Assembly: GCA_023249305.1 (NCBI GenBank) | Contig: JAHFCU010000009.1 | Coordinates: 1-64,000 of the forward strand | Direction: 5' to 3' | Length of the DNA: 64,000 bases | From: Gemmatimonadota bacterium | GTDB taxonomy: Bacteria; Gemmatimonadota; Gemmatimonadetes; Gemmatimonadales; Gemmatimonadaceae | Part shown: piece by piece, positions 1 to 10,071 of the stretch | Position numbering within the stretch: the first letter of the stretch is position 1 | Layout: every line of letters starts with the position of its first letter | Program-made: the position numbers and the translations under genes | The notes under the pieces: generated by a model | What the model was told of the DNA's origin: nothing | Databases searched by the model: none | The model's input: only the letters and a program-made list of their open reading frames with translations

Positions 1-1852
1 GCTCGGCGGTGATCGCCGCCACCATCTGGCGCGCGCGCTCCATCGCCTCGCCGCCTACCGCAGCAATCGTCACCAGGCCGGTGTCGTCCACCGTGACCTC
101 GGCGCCCGTCTCGTCCTGAATGCCACGGATCGTCTTGCCCTTCGGTCCGATGAGGTCGCCGATCTTCTCGGGACTGATGTTCATCGTCACGATGCGCGGC
201 GCCCACTTGCTCAGTTCGGCGCGCGGCGTCGCAATCGCCTTGTTCATCTCGCCGAGGATGTGCAGGCGCCCTTCCTTGGCCTGCGCAAGCGCCTCGGCCA
301 TGATCTTGAGATCGAGTCCTTGGATCTTGATGTCCATTTGAATGGACGTGATCCCGTCCTTCGTCCCCGCGACCTTGAAGTCCATGTCGCCCAGATGATC
401 CTCGGTGCCGAGGATGTCGGTGAGCACCGCGTACTTCTTCCCTTCCTTGATCAATCCCATCGCGACACCGGCCACCGCGCCCTTCAGCGGAATGCCGCCG
501 TCGAAGCACGACAGCGAACCGCCGCACACCGATGCCATGGACGACGAGCCGTTCGATTCCAGCACGTCCGACACGATGCGGATGGTATACGGGAAGTCTT
601 CGAACGGCGGCAGGACACCTTGGATGGCGCGCTCGGCCAGGTTGCCGTGGCCAATTTCGCGGCGACTGGTGCCGCGCATCATCTTCACTTCACCCGTCGA
701 GAACGGAGGGAAGTTGTAGTGGAGCATGAACGCCTTGGTGGTCTCTTTCGCGACGTCAATGGAGTCCAGGCGTTGCACGTCGTTGGCGGTGCCAAGTGTT
801 GCGGCGACGAGCGCCTGCGTCTGGCCGCGCGTGAAGAGCGCCGAGCCGTGCGCGCGCGGCAGCACGCCGGTGTCAATGCTGATCGGGCGCACTTCGGTGG
901 GCTTGCGGCCGTCAACGCGAAGTCCGGTGTCGAGCACTTGCGCGCGCAGCGCGGCGTACTCGAGGTCGCCCAGCACGCTGCCGACGAATGACACCTGTTC
1001 GGGCGCGAGCGCCGTCGCCATCTCTGCCTTCACGGCGTCCTTCACCGACTCGACGGCCTGGATGCGCGAGTGCTTCTCCTTCTGGTTGATCGCATCCTCG
1101 ATGCGCCCCTGGGCAGCCTTCGTCACCGCTTCGAGTACGTCAGCTGGCGTCTCGGTCTTCTCCCACGCCATCTTCTCAACCGTAATCTTGGAGAGCAACT
1201 CTTCCTGCATCGCGATCAGCTCGCGAATGCCTCCTTGCGCGATGCCCAGGCCCTTGATGACGTCGTCCTCGCTGATTTCGAGTGCGCCGCCCTCGACCAT
1301 CATGATCGAGTCTTGCGCGCCGGCGACCACGACGTCCATGTCGGAGAACTCGAGCGCCTGGAACGTGGGGTTGAGCACCCACTTCCCTTCGACGCGGCCC
1401 ACGCGCACGCCGGCGATCGGGCCGGCCCACGGAATCCGGCTCACGCTCAGCGCGAAGCTCGTGGCGACGAGGCCGAGAACGTCGGCGTCATTCTCCTGGT
1501 CCGCCGAGATGACGTAGATGAAAACCTGGACTTCGTTCTGGAAGCCTTCCGGGAAGAGCGGGCGGATGGAGCGGTCAATGATGCGGCACGAGAGAATCTC
1601 CTCGTCGCGCGGGCGCCCTTCGCGCTTGATGAACCCGCCCGGGATCTTGCCTGCGGCGTAGGTCTTTTCTTTGTACTCGACGGTCAGCGGGAAGAACGGA
1701 AGCGTGCTCTTCTTGTCACTGACGGTCACGGCGGCAAGCACCATGGTCTCGCCGAACTGGACGAGGGCGGAACCGGCGGCCTGCTTGGCCATCCGCCCCG
1801 TCTCGAGGACAAGGCGACGACCGGCGAAGGTCCGCTCAATGCGATGCATCAT
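1..1852 (-). CDS. pnp: polyribonucleotide nucleotidyltransferase (PNPase), 3' end outside window
   Basis: Reverse-strand translation from ATG at 1852 reads MMHRIERTFAGRRLVLETGRMAKQAAGSALVQFGETMVLAAVTVSDKK... and later GTSRREIGHGNLAERAI, ending in the KH region (ISPEKIGDLIGPKGKTIRGIQDETGAEV). Confidence 0.97.
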   Translation of the reverse strand, partial: MMHRIERTFAGRRLVLETGRMAKQAAGSALVQFGETMVLAAVTVSDKKSTLPFFPLTVEYKEKTYAAGKIPGGFIKREGRPRDEEILSCRIIDRSIRPLFPEGFQNEVQVFIYVISADQENDADVLGLVATSFALSVSRIPWAGPIAGVRVGRVEGKWVLNPTFQALEFSDMDVVVAGAQDSIMMVEGGALEISEDDVIKGLGIAQGGIRELIAMQEELLSKITVEKMAWEKTETPADVLEAVTKAAQGRIEDAINQKEKHSRIQAVESVKDAVKAEMATALAPEQVSFVGSVLGDLEYAALRAQVLDTGLRVDGRKPTEVRPISIDTGVLPRAHGSALFTRGQTQALVAATLGTANDVQRLDSIDVAKETTKAFMLHYNFPPFSTGEVKMMRGTSRREIGHGNLAERAIQGVLPPFEDFPYTIRIVSDVLESNGSSSMASVCGGSLSCFDGGIPLKGAVAGVAMGLIKEGKKYAVLTDILGTEDHLGDMDFKVAGTKDGITSIQMDIKIQGLDLKIMAEALAQAKEGRLHILGEMNKAIATPRAELSKWAPRIVTMNISPEKIGDLIGPKGKTIRGIQDETGAEVTVDDTGLVTIAAVGGEAMERARQMVAAITAE

Positions 1853-1880
1853 GTGTAGTGTGTCTCGGTAGAACGCAAAA

Positions 1881-1909
1881 CGCGCGGGCCGCTGTCCTGC
1901 GCCCGCGCG
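1881..1909 (-). terminator. hairpin in rpsO-pnp intergenic region (attenuator/terminator-like)
   Basis: Inverted repeat cgcgcgggc / gcccgcgcg with 11-nt loop; on the minus strand followed by GTTTTGCG. Confidence 0.5.
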
Positions 1910-1927
1910 CTACGCGCTGCGTGGTTC

Positions 1928-2188
1928 TTAGTAGCGCAGGCCCAGGTCTGCAATGAGCTTGCGATAGCCTTCGACGTCCGTGCGCTTGAGGTAGTCAAGC
2001 AGGCGACGGCGCTTGCCCACGAGCTTCAGCAGCCCGCGGCGGCCGTGGTGATCCTTGGCGTGCTGACGAAAGTGATCAGTCAAGTAATTGATCCGTTCCG
2101 TGATCACGCCGACCTGGACGTACGACGAGCCCGTGTCGGAGTCGTGGCGGCGATTCGCGGTGATCGCCGGCTTCTTGTCGAATGGCAT
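1928..2188 (-). CDS. rpsO: 30S ribosomal protein S15
   Basis: 86 aa [69 protein letters not shown]...; next to pnp as is typical. ORF track start at 2377 is too far upstream. Confidence 0.97.
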   Translation of the reverse strand: MPFDKKPAITANRRHDSDTGSSYVQVGVITERINYLTDHFRQHAKDHHGRRGLLKLVGKRRRLLDYLKRTDVEGYRKLIADLGLRY

Positions 2189-2293
2189 TTCCTGGTTCCC
2201 TGCGTACTTCGGTGTCTTAGGCCAATTTCGTTGTAGCTGAGAAAAATACCCGACGATGCACTGTATGTAAAGTCCCAGAACAGACTTAGGATT

Positions 2294-2311
2294 TGGAATC
2301 CGGATTGCGAT
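2294..2311. repeat. intergenic 18-mer tggaatccggattgcgat, copy 1
   Basis: Identical to 47279..47296. Confidence 0.75.
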
Positions 2312-2421
2312 TAGATGGATTCGCATCGGCGATCTCGATCGTCGACCATACGCCCGATCGCGGATCCCTTTCTGCATTCCTGATCCGTGATCGTCGTAAT
2401 CCGAGTTCCATATCCTCAGTC

Positions 2422-3621
2422 TTACCTGAACAGCGCCACAATATCGTTGAACATCACCACGGCAAACAGCGCGACGATGGCCGCGAGTCCCACCCGCATC
2501 ACGTTCTCCCGTGTCCGCGAGCTAAACGGCGACCCTTTAGCCGACTCGGCGAGAGTGAGCAACACCTGACCACCGTCAAGAATTGGTACAGGTAGCAAGT
2601 TCAAGATCGCTAAGTTTATGCTAAGAAAGGCGATGAGCGCCCACAGCGACTCTAGTCCCGTGCGCGCCGCAGCCACAGAGGTGCGGGCAATCGCCACCGG
2701 ACCTCCCAAGTTCTTCACCGAGATAGTCCCGCGAACAAGCCCTCCAACGACGCCGACCACTGAACTCGCCATCGCCCACGTGGCCCGCCAACCGGCGACC
2801 GTCGCCGACAGGAGTCCGAGCCGGTCACGTTCGATGCGGTCCTTCGGATAGGCGCCGATGCGACCGACCGTCACCGCCCTTCCAGTTGCCGCGTCCGCCC
2901 CTTTGACCGCGACCGGCGTAATCGCCAGCGCGACCGAAGCGCCACCGCGCACGATACCGAGCCGGATCTCCTTTCCTGCGGAGCCCGAGATCGTCGCCAG
3001 CATCTCGGTCCACGCCCGAACCGGCATGCCATTGATGCTGGCGATCGAGTCGCCGGGGAGCAGCCCGGCCTTTTGCGCGGGCATGTCGGCGACCAACGAG
3101 TCCACGACGGCCGGCACATACGGACGCCCGTAGTACGCGAACACTCCGCTTGACACGACGAGCGTAAGCACGACGTTCATCGTCACGCCGGCCAGCATGA
3201 TGACGATTCGCGCCCAGAGTGGCTTGCTTTCGAACCAGCGGTCGGGTGGCACCGGTTTCGGCCCGAACGGGACCATCGCGTTCTCGTCCCAGTCGGTCGG
3301 CCTCGCCTCCCCTTCACCCGTCACTCCACTCGTCCCCCCGTCCTTAGCCCCCGCGCTCGCTTCTCGGCCCTCCGGCGTTCCCCCCTCGATCATGGCCATC
3401 GTTTCGTCTTCTCGACTGGCCATGCGCACGTACCCGCCGAGTGGCAGCGCGGCGAGCACGTATTCCGTCTCACCTCGTCGCATCTTCCATAACGCCGGGC
3501 CGAATCCCAGTGAGAAGCGCGGCGCGTAGACGCCCGCCCACTTGGCCGCAAGGAAATGCCCGAGCTCGTGCACGAAGATCACGAGCCCCAGGACGAGCAC
3601 CGGTGCAAGCCACGCTATCAT
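2422..3621 (-). CDS. rseP: RIP/site-2 zinc metalloprotease RseP family
   Basis: [27 protein letters not shown] (HExxH), PDZ region, [12 protein letters not shown] motif; adjacent to dxr. Confidence 0.95.
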   Translation of the reverse strand: MIAWLAPVLVLGLVIFVHELGHFLAAKWAGVYAPRFSLGFGPALWKMRRGETEYVLAALPLGGYVRMASREDETMAMIEGGTPEGREASAGAKDGGTSGVTGEGEARPTDWDENAMVPFGPKPVPPDRWFESKPLWARIVIMLAGVTMNVVLTLVVSSGVFAYYGRPYVPAVVDSLVADMPAQKAGLLPGDSIASINGMPVRAWTEMLATISGSAGKEIRLGIVRGGASVALAITPVAVKGADAATGRAVTVGRIGAYPKDRIERDRLGLLSATVAGWRATWAMASSVVGVVGGLVRGTISVKNLGGPVAIARTSVAAARTGLESLWALIAFLSINLAILNLLPVPILDGGQVLLTLAESAKGSPFSSRTRENVMRVGLAAIVALFAVVMFNDIVALFR

Positions 3622-4748
3622 CGGAACATCTCCTTCACGGTTCGCCGTGCTGCTGCATCGGCATGCCATAGCGCGGGCAGGTCGTCGCCGGCCAGTCCGG
3701 CGTGACGCGCCAGGGCTTCGTGCACGGCGTCAGCGATCGCGCCGAACGGCGCGCGCCCCTCGAGGAAGAGCGCCACTGCCTGCTCATTCGCGCCATTGAA
3801 TACCGCCGGTGCGGCTCCGCCGGCCTTTCCCGCCGCAACTCCGAGACCAAGGCACGGAAAGACGTCGTGGCGCACCGTTTCAAAATCCAGCCGCGCCGCC
3901 GCGATGGGATCGAAGGCGGGAATGCCCGGGTCCTCCAGCCGCTCTGGGTGTGAAAACGCGTAGAGAATGGGGAGTTCCATCGATGGCACGCCGAGCTGCG
4001 CGAGGACGCTGCCGTCCCGGAATTCGACCATTGAATGCACGATGCTCTGGGGATGGACGACGACCTCGATCTGGTCGTACCCCAAGCCGAAGAGGAAGTG
4101 CGCTTCGATGACCTCGAGCGCCTTGTTGGCGAGCGTGGCGCTGTCCACGGTGATCTTCCGCCCCATGGACCACGTTGGGTGGCGCAGGGCGTCATGCGCG
4201 GTCGCCTTTCGTATGCGATCGATGGGCCATTCGCGGAACGGTCCACCGGATGCGGTGATGATCAGTCGGCGCACCTCAGCCGCGCCGCGCACTCCGAGAC
4301 ACTGCAGAATCGCCGAGTGTTCGCTGTCCACCGGCACCACGATGCCACCGCCGCGCCGCGCCGCGGCACCGACCAGCTCGCCGCCAACCACGAGCGACTC
4401 TTTGTTCGCGAGCGCCACGCGCTTGCCCGCGTCGAGCGCCGCCAGCGTCGCGTCGAGCCCTGCGGCGCCGACGATCGCATTGAGCACGATGCTCGTGTCG
4501 GGCCGCGTCGCGGCTTCAACCAGCGATCCAGGTCCGCGTCCCCACGTCGCTGGCACTTCACCGTCGCCCTCGACCAGAGCGACGAAGCCCGGCGACCAGT
4601 CGGACACCTGCTGCCGCAGCACGGCCACGTTGGCGTGCGCCGTCAGCACGCGCACCTCGAACCGTTCACGATGCCGCGCGAGAACCCGCAGCGCCGTGGT
4701 TCCGATGGACCCGGTGGATCCGAGGATCGCGACACCCTGCGTCGTCAT
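3618..4748 (-). CDS. dxr: 1-deoxy-D-xylulose-5-phosphate reductoisomerase
   Basis: MTTQGVAILGSTGSIGTTALRV..., ALANKESLVVGGELV, PVDSEHSAI, NGANEQAVALFL. Confidence 0.97.
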   Translation of the reverse strand: MTTQGVAILGSTGSIGTTALRVLARHRERFEVRVLTAHANVAVLRQQVSDWSPGFVALVEGDGEVPATWGRGPGSLVEAATRPDTSIVLNAIVGAAGLDATLAALDAGKRVALANKESLVVGGELVGAAARRGGGIVVPVDSEHSAILQCLGVRGAAEVRRLIITASGGPFREWPIDRIRKATAHDALRHPTWSMGRKITVDSATLANKALEVIEAHFLFGLGYDQIEVVVHPQSIVHSMVEFRDGSVLAQLGVPSMELPILYAFSHPERLEDPGIPAFDPIAAARLDFETVRHDVFPCLGLGVAAGKAGGAAPAVFNGANEQAVALFLEGRAPFGAIADAVHEALARHAGLAGDDLPALWHADAAARRTVKEMFR

Positions 4749-5602
4749 CAGGGCCGATAGACGAGGAACGCGCTGAGCAGCACGTACCCGACGGGCAGCG
4801 TGAACAGCAATGAATCCACGCGGTCGAGCATACCGCCGTGCCCGGGAATGATGCGCGAGCTGTCCTTCACGCCGGCTTCGCGCTTGAGCATGGATTCGGC
4901 GAGGTCGCCGACCTGCGCCGCGATGCTGAGCACGACGCCCACCACCACAATCCCGAGTGGGTGAAGCGTCACGTGGGCTACGGGCGGCAGCACGAGCGCG
5001 GCCAGCGCCCATGTCGTGAGCACACTGGCGACGACAGCACCGTAGGCGCCCGCCCACGTCTTGGCCGGGCTAACCGAAGGCATGAGCTTGGCGCGCCCGA
5101 ACGCCTTGCCGGCGAGGTACGCGCCGCTGTCATTGAGCCACGTCACGAGCACTGGCACCAGCACCACCGCGGTGCCGCCGAGTGCGTCAATCACAAAGTC
5201 GTGGTAACGCAGCGCGTACGCGAAGCTCAGCATGCCGCCCGTGTACAGGGCGCCGGCCAGCGTCGTGCCGACGGCGGCCATCGGGCCGCCGGCGCTGCCG
5301 CGTGCAAACAGCACCACGGTGAGCAGCACCGGCACGACCAACGCGACCACACTGACCGGCGGCACCCAGAGTCCGAGATAGCGCGCGTGCACGGCAATCG
5401 GGATCAGCGCGCTCAGCATTACGCCCGCGGTGATGAGCGGCCGTGCGCCGCGCGCTTCCGCCAGCCGGAAGAACTCCCACGCGGCCAATCCCGACGCGAG
5501 CGCCAGCAACGTGACGAGTGCGGGCCCGCCGGCATACACGCAACCCACGACGATCGGACTGAGCACGATCGCGACGAGAAGCCGCTTGGGGAATTCGCTC
5601 AC
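4748..5602 (-). CDS. cdsA: phosphatidate cytidylyltransferase
   Basis: Polytopic; C-terminal QVGDLAESMLKREAGVKDSSRIIPGHGGMLDRVDSLLFTLPVGYV signature. Confidence 0.96.
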   Translation of the reverse strand: MSEFPKRLLVAIVLSPIVVGCVYAGGPALVTLLALASGLAAWEFFRLAEARGARPLITAGVMLSALIPIAVHARYLGLWVPPVSVVALVVPVLLTVVLFARGSAGGPMAAVGTTLAGALYTGGMLSFAYALRYHDFVIDALGGTAVVLVPVLVTWLNDSGAYLAGKAFGRAKLMPSVSPAKTWAGAYGAVVASVLTTWALAALVLPPVAHVTLHPLGIVVVGVVLSIAAQVGDLAESMLKREAGVKDSSRIIPGHGGMLDRVDSLLFTLPVGYVLLSAFLVYRP

Positions 5603-5615
5603 GCGCGTGGCCTGG

Positions 5616-6362
5616 CTACGCCGAGACGCGGCCGAAGCGGCGCTCGCGACTCTGGAAATCGAGGATCGCTTTGTACAGGTCCCCGCGACCGAAATCGGGC
5701 CACAGCACCGGCGAGATGTGAATCTCCGTGTACGCCAGCTGCCAGAGCAGGAAGTTCGAGATGCGCATCTCGCCTGACGTGCGAATCAACAGATCAGGAT
5801 CAGGGCACCCCGCCGTGAACAGACGCCCCGTCAGCGCCGCCTCGTCGACTTGCGCCGGCGTCATGCGGCCCGCGGCGACGTCTTCTGCGAGCAACCGCGC
5901 CGCGCGCGTGATTTCGGCGCGCGAGCCGTATGAAATGAACAGGTTGAGGATCAGTTTCGTGTTCGGCGCGGTGAGCGCCATCACACGGTCCACTGCCGCG
6001 CGCGCCGGCTTGGCCAGGCGGTCGAGGTCGCCGAGGAAGACGACGCGCACGCCCTGCTCGTGGAGTTCCCGCGTCTCTTTCTGGATGTACTCCTCGAGCA
6101 GCGACATCAGCGCCGACACCTCGCCGGCGGGGCGCTGCCAGTTCTCCTGTGAGAACGCGAACAGCGACAGCACTTCGAGGCCCGCCTCGATGGACGCCTC
6201 CACGACCTCGCGCACGGACTTCATGCCGTGGCGATGCCCGACGGGACGCGGAAGCATGCGCTCGCGCGCCCAGCGACCGTTGCCGTCCATGATGATCGCG
6301 ACATGACGCGGAATCGCGCCCTGCACGCGCATCTGGGCGAGGAGTTCGTCGGCGGCGCCCAT
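5616..6362 (-). CDS. uppS: isoprenyl transferase (undecaprenyl diphosphate synthase family)
   Basis: IPRHVAIIMDGNGRWARERMLPRPVGHRHGMKSVREVVEASIEAGLEVLSLFAFSQENWQRP; DLLIRTSGEMRISNFLLWQLAYTEIH. Confidence 0.96.
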   Translation of the reverse strand: MGAADELLAQMRVQGAIPRHVAIIMDGNGRWARERMLPRPVGHRHGMKSVREVVEASIEAGLEVLSLFAFSQENWQRPAGEVSALMSLLEEYIQKETRELHEQGVRVVFLGDLDRLAKPARAAVDRVMALTAPNTKLILNLFISYGSRAEITRAARLLAEDVAAGRMTPAQVDEAALTGRLFTAGCPDPDLLIRTSGEMRISNFLLWQLAYTEIHISPVLWPDFGRGDLYKAILDFQSRERRFGRVSA

Positions 6363-6369
6363 CGCGCGG

Positions 6370-6924
6370 TCAGACCTCCATGATCTCGGCTTCCTTCGCC
6401 TTGCTGAGATCGTCGATCTTCTTGATGTGGTCGTCGTGGAGCTTCTGCAGTTCCTTCTCCGCGTGCTTGACGTCGTCCTCGGAGACGCCGTCGAGCTTCT
6501 TGAGCAGGTCGCGGGCGTGCGTTCGCGCGTGCCGGACCGCAATGTGACCGTCCTCGACGTACTTGTGCACCTGCTTCACCAGTTCCTTGCGGCGCTGCTC
6601 GTTCATGGCCGGCAACGGCACGCGAATAATCGTTCCCTGGATGGCCGGGTCGAAGCCGAGCCCCGACTCGCGAATCGCCTTTTCGACGGCGCGGATCTGC
6701 CCCTTATCGAATGGCGTCACGATGAGCGCGCGCGGCTCCGGGGCGTTGACGCTCGCCACCTGGTTGAGCGACACGAGCGCGCCATAGGCTTCCACCTTCA
6801 CGGCGTCGAGCATGCTCGGCGCAGCCTTGCCCGACCGCACCGAGCCGAACTCACGCTTCACGGCATCGATCCCCTTCTCCATCGCCGCGCGGCAATCCTT
6901 CACGATATTCGGAATCGCGGTCAT
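6370..6924 (-). CDS. frr: ribosome recycling factor
   Basis: 184 aa; MEKGIDAVKREFGSVRSGKAAPSMLDAVKVEAYG...; next to pyrH. Confidence 0.96.
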   Translation of the reverse strand: MTAIPNIVKDCRAAMEKGIDAVKREFGSVRSGKAAPSMLDAVKVEAYGALVSLNQVASVNAPEPRALIVTPFDKGQIRAVEKAIRESGLGFDPAIQGTIIRVPLPAMNEQRRKELVKQVHKYVEDGHIAVRHARTHARDLLKKLDGVSEDDVKHAEKELQKLHDDHIKKIDDLSKAKEAEIMEV

Positions 6925-7634
6925 GAAACCAAGGTCCCCACCGGCTTGCCGCGGATCGCATCGGCCACGGCTTCCGGCGCGTTGATGTTAAGCACGATCA
7001 GCGGCAGCGCATTCTCCTTGCAGAGCGTGATCGCGGTCTGGTCCATTACGCCGAGTTCCTCGAGCATCACATCACGGTAGCTGATGCGATCGTACCGCGT
7101 GGCCGACGAATCCTTCTTTGGATCGGCCGAGTAGATGCCGTCCACGCTGGTCGCCTTGATGATGACGTCCGCCTTCATCTGGATGGCCCGCAGCACGGCC
7201 GCCGTGTCGGTGGAAAAATACGGGTTCCCCGTCCCCCCGGCAAAGACGACGCACCGCCCCTTTTCAAGATGGCGCATCGCTCGCCGACGGATGTACGGCT
7301 CCGCCAGCTCCTCCATGCGGATGGCGGTCATCACGCGGGTGTCGAGCCCGTCGCGCTCCAACACGTCCTGCAGCGCCAGCGCGTTAATGACCGTGCCCAG
7401 CATGCCCATGTAGTCGGCGCTTACACGGTCCATCCCCATGCGCGACACCTGCGAGCCGCGCACGATGTTTCCGCCGCCGATGACGACCGCCACCTGTGCG
7501 CCCATGCCGTGAATCGTCCGGATCTGGTGCGAAAACCGTTTGATGGCCTCGAAGTCAAACCCGAAGCCCTTCTCCCCGGCGAGCGCCTCGCCGGACAGCT
7601 TGAGCAGCACGCGGGGATACTTGAGCGCCGACAT
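6921..7634 (-). CDS. pyrH: UMP kinase
   Basis: MSALKYPRVLLKLSGEALAGEKGFGFDFEAI...VVIGGGNIVRG...CVVFAGGTGNPYFSTDTAA. Confidence 0.97.
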   Translation of the reverse strand: MSALKYPRVLLKLSGEALAGEKGFGFDFEAIKRFSHQIRTIHGMGAQVAVVIGGGNIVRGSQVSRMGMDRVSADYMGMLGTVINALALQDVLERDGLDTRVMTAIRMEELAEPYIRRRAMRHLEKGRCVVFAGGTGNPYFSTDTAAVLRAIQMKADVIIKATSVDGIYSADPKKDSSATRYDRISYRDVMLEELGVMDQTAITLCKENALPLIVLNINAPEAVADAIRGKPVGTLVS

Positions 7635-7639
7635 GTTGA

Positions 7640-8527
7640 CTAGCCCTCTCCCATCTTGAAGCGGGCGAAGCGCACCACCGTGGCCCCGGCACCCGCGTCC
7701 TTGATCAGCTGGCCAATGGTCTTGGTATCTTCGCGCACCCAAGGCTGCTCGGTGAGGACGATCTCACCGAAGAACTTATTGATGCGCCCTTCCACCATCT
7801 TCTCGGCGATGTTCTGCGGCTTGCCGCTCGCCACCGCCTGCTCCACGTAAATCTCGCGTTCGCGCTTCACGACCGCGGGGTCCACGCCGGAGCGGTCGAC
7901 GGCCATCGCCGGCGCGGGCACACCCGCCGCCACGTGCTCGGCAATCGTGTTGGCCAGCGCTTGGCCCGCCGCGCCGGCGAGTCCCGCCACTTCGACGAGC
8001 ACGCCCACCCGTCCGTTGAAGTGCAGGTAGAAGCCGACCGTCCCGCCGGCGTTTACGGTGAAACGCGCGACGTGCTTCAGGACCACGTTCTCGCCCGTCT
8101 TGGCGGACGCGGCCTTCACGACCTCTCCCACCGTGCGCGCCGCATCCGCATACCACTTCGTCCCCAAGTACTCACCCGCGGCGCCGACCTTCACGACGCC
8201 GGCCACACCCGCGTCCTTGGCCACGTGTTCGACCAACTGCTTCGAGAGCGCGACGAACTCGTCATTGCGTCCCACGAAATCGGTTTCGGAGTTGATCTCG
8301 ATCATCGCCGCGGCGCTCGCGTCGGCGGCCACCCACGTCGCGATCTGGCCCTCAGACGCTGCGCGATCCGCGCGCTTCTCGGCCTTCGTGATTCCTTTCT
8401 TGCGCAGGATGTCCACCGCCGCGTCCACCGCGCCGCCGGCCTCTTCGAGCGCCTTCTTGCAGTCCATCATGCCGGCGCCGGTGCGGGCGCGGAGCTCGGC
8501 AACATCCTTCGCTGAGATTGCAGCCAT
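7640..8527 (-). CDS. tsf: elongation factor Ts
   Basis: AKDVAELRARTGAGMMDCKKALEEAGG; INSETDFVGRNDEFV. Confidence 0.97.
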   Translation of the reverse strand: MAAISAKDVAELRARTGAGMMDCKKALEEAGGAVDAAVDILRKKGITKAEKRADRAASEGQIATWVAADASAAAMIEINSETDFVGRNDEFVALSKQLVEHVAKDAGVAGVVKVGAAGEYLGTKWYADAARTVGEVVKAASAKTGENVVLKHVARFTVNAGGTVGFYLHFNGRVGVLVEVAGLAGAAGQALANTIAEHVAAGVPAPAMAVDRSGVDPAVVKREREIYVEQAVASGKPQNIAEKMVEGRINKFFGEIVLTEQPWVREDTKTIGQLIKDAGAGATVVRFARFKMGEG

Positions 8528-8563
8528 ATACTGATGCCTTCTTGAGTAGTCAGTCGTTGTGAA

Positions 8564-8593
8564 GACGCCGCCGGCTTCGCGGCCGGCGGCGTC
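8564..8593 (-). terminator. perfect 12-bp hairpin in rpsB-tsf intergenic region
   Basis: gacgccgccggc (8564-8575) / gccggcggcgtc (8582-8593), 6-nt loop. Confidence 0.5.
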
Positions 8594-8637
8594 AAGAAGA
8601 ATACGCGCTGGTCGGCGTGATCACCACGCCGGAGCGC

Positions 8638-9561
8638 CTACGCGCTCGGCTGGTCCGTTGATTCCGCTGCCGGCTTCTCCGCCGTCTCGGAGGCCTCGCC
8701 CTTCAGGCGTGCCGCGATCGCGTCGGGCTTCGCCCGGCGCCGACGCGGCCGATCACCGCCACGCTCGCCACCACCATGACCGCCGCGACGGCGGCGATCA
8801 TCGCCTTGCGGCTCGGCGCCGCGGTCCGACGAGTAGGTGTACGACTCGCCCTCCGCCGTTTCCTCGCGCACCGGAGCCTCACGACGCGCCTCGATGATCG
8901 CGTCCGTCACCGCCGCCGTGAGGAGTTCCACCGAGCGGATGGCGTCGTCGTTGCCGGCGATCGGCACGGCGATCAAGTCGGGGTCGGAGTTCGTATCGCA
9001 GATCGCGATGATCGGCAGGCCGAGTTTCTTGGCCTCGTCCACCGCGATGCGTTCCTTCTTCGCATCCACCACGAAGAGCAGCCCGGGGAGGCGCGACATG
9101 TTCTTGATGCCCGAGAGGTTCTTCAGGAGCTTGTCTTTCTGACGCATGAGCATCAGCTGCTCCTTCTTCGTGTAGTTCTCGAACCCGCCGCCCGCCTCCG
9201 AGCCGGCCTCGAGCTCCTTCAGCCGGCGAATCTGTTTCTTGACCGTGGCGAAGTTCGTGAGCAGGCCGCCGAGCCAGCGCTCCGTCACCGACAGCGCACC
9301 GGCGCGTTCGGCCTCCTGCGTCACGATGGCGGCGAGCTGGCGCTTCGTGCAGACGTAGAGCACCTGGTCGCCGCGCAGGACGACCTCACGGGCCAGTTTC
9401 TGGGCGAGCTCGATCTGCCGAAGCGTCTTTTGCAGATCAATGATGTGGATCCCGTTGCGCTCCGCGAAAATGAAGCGGCGCATCTTGGGGTTCCAGCGGC
9501 GCGTCTGGTGCCCGAAGTGGACACCGGCCTTGAGCAGATCGTCGAGCGTGGGCTGAGCCAT
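8638..9561 (-). CDS. rpsB: 30S ribosomal protein S2 with extended basic C-terminal tail
   Basis: MAQPTLDDLLKAGVHFGHQTRRWNPKMRRFIFAERNGIHIIDLQKT...; tail GDDRRRRGGHGGGERGGDRPRRRRAKPDA... Confidence 0.97.
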   Translation of the reverse strand: MAQPTLDDLLKAGVHFGHQTRRWNPKMRRFIFAERNGIHIIDLQKTLRQIELAQKLAREVVLRGDQVLYVCTKRQLAAIVTQEAERAGALSVTERWLGGLLTNFATVKKQIRRLKELEAGSEAGGGFENYTKKEQLMLMRQKDKLLKNLSGIKNMSRLPGLLFVVDAKKERIAVDEAKKLGLPIIAICDTNSDPDLIAVPIAGNDDAIRSVELLTAAVTDAIIEARREAPVREETAEGESYTYSSDRGAEPQGDDRRRRGGHGGGERGGDRPRRRRAKPDAIAARLKGEASETAEKPAAESTDQPSA

Positions 9562-9675
9562 GGTCTTGCGTGTACCTCGGACTGGTTTGATCGTCCCGCG
9601 GCTTCAGCGCCCGGACAGGCCGGCGAACCGGACCCCTGCCAAGCTCCACCGCGGTGTGGGATGAGGAGCTGTCGT

Positions 9676-10068
9676 CTAGCGCTTCGAGAACTGGAACCGC
9701 TTGCGCGCCTTCGGGCGACCCGGCTTCTTGCGCTCGACGGCACGGGCGTCGCGCGTGAGCAGGCCGAGATCGCGCAGCCTGCGGCGATGCAGCTCGTCCA
9801 CTTGCACGAGGGCACGGGCGACCGCGAGGCGAAGCGCACCGGCCTGACCGGTGACGCCGCCGCCGTCTATGTTGGCGTGCACGTCGAAGCGGCCGAGCGT
9901 GTCGGTCGCCGTGAACGGCTGCTGGATGGCGCTCACCAGCACGGGTCGCGGGAAGTAGTCGCCGAGCGTACGCCCGTTGACACTCCACTTGCCCGAGCCG
10001 GGCTTCAGGTACAGGCGGCACACCGCTTCCTTGCGACGGCCGATGGTGTGAATGGTCTGGTCGGCCAT
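9676..10068 (-). CDS. rpsI: 30S ribosomal protein S9
   Basis: HTIGRRKEAVCRLYLKPGSGKWSVNGR...; C-terminal KKPGRPKARKRFQFSKR. Confidence 0.97.
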   Translation of the reverse strand: MADQTIHTIGRRKEAVCRLYLKPGSGKWSVNGRTLGDYFPRPVLVSAIQQPFTATDTLGRFDVHANIDGGGVTGQAGALRLAVARALVQVDELHRRRLRDLGLLTRDARAVERKKPGRPKARKRFQFSKR

Positions 10069-10071
10069 TGC

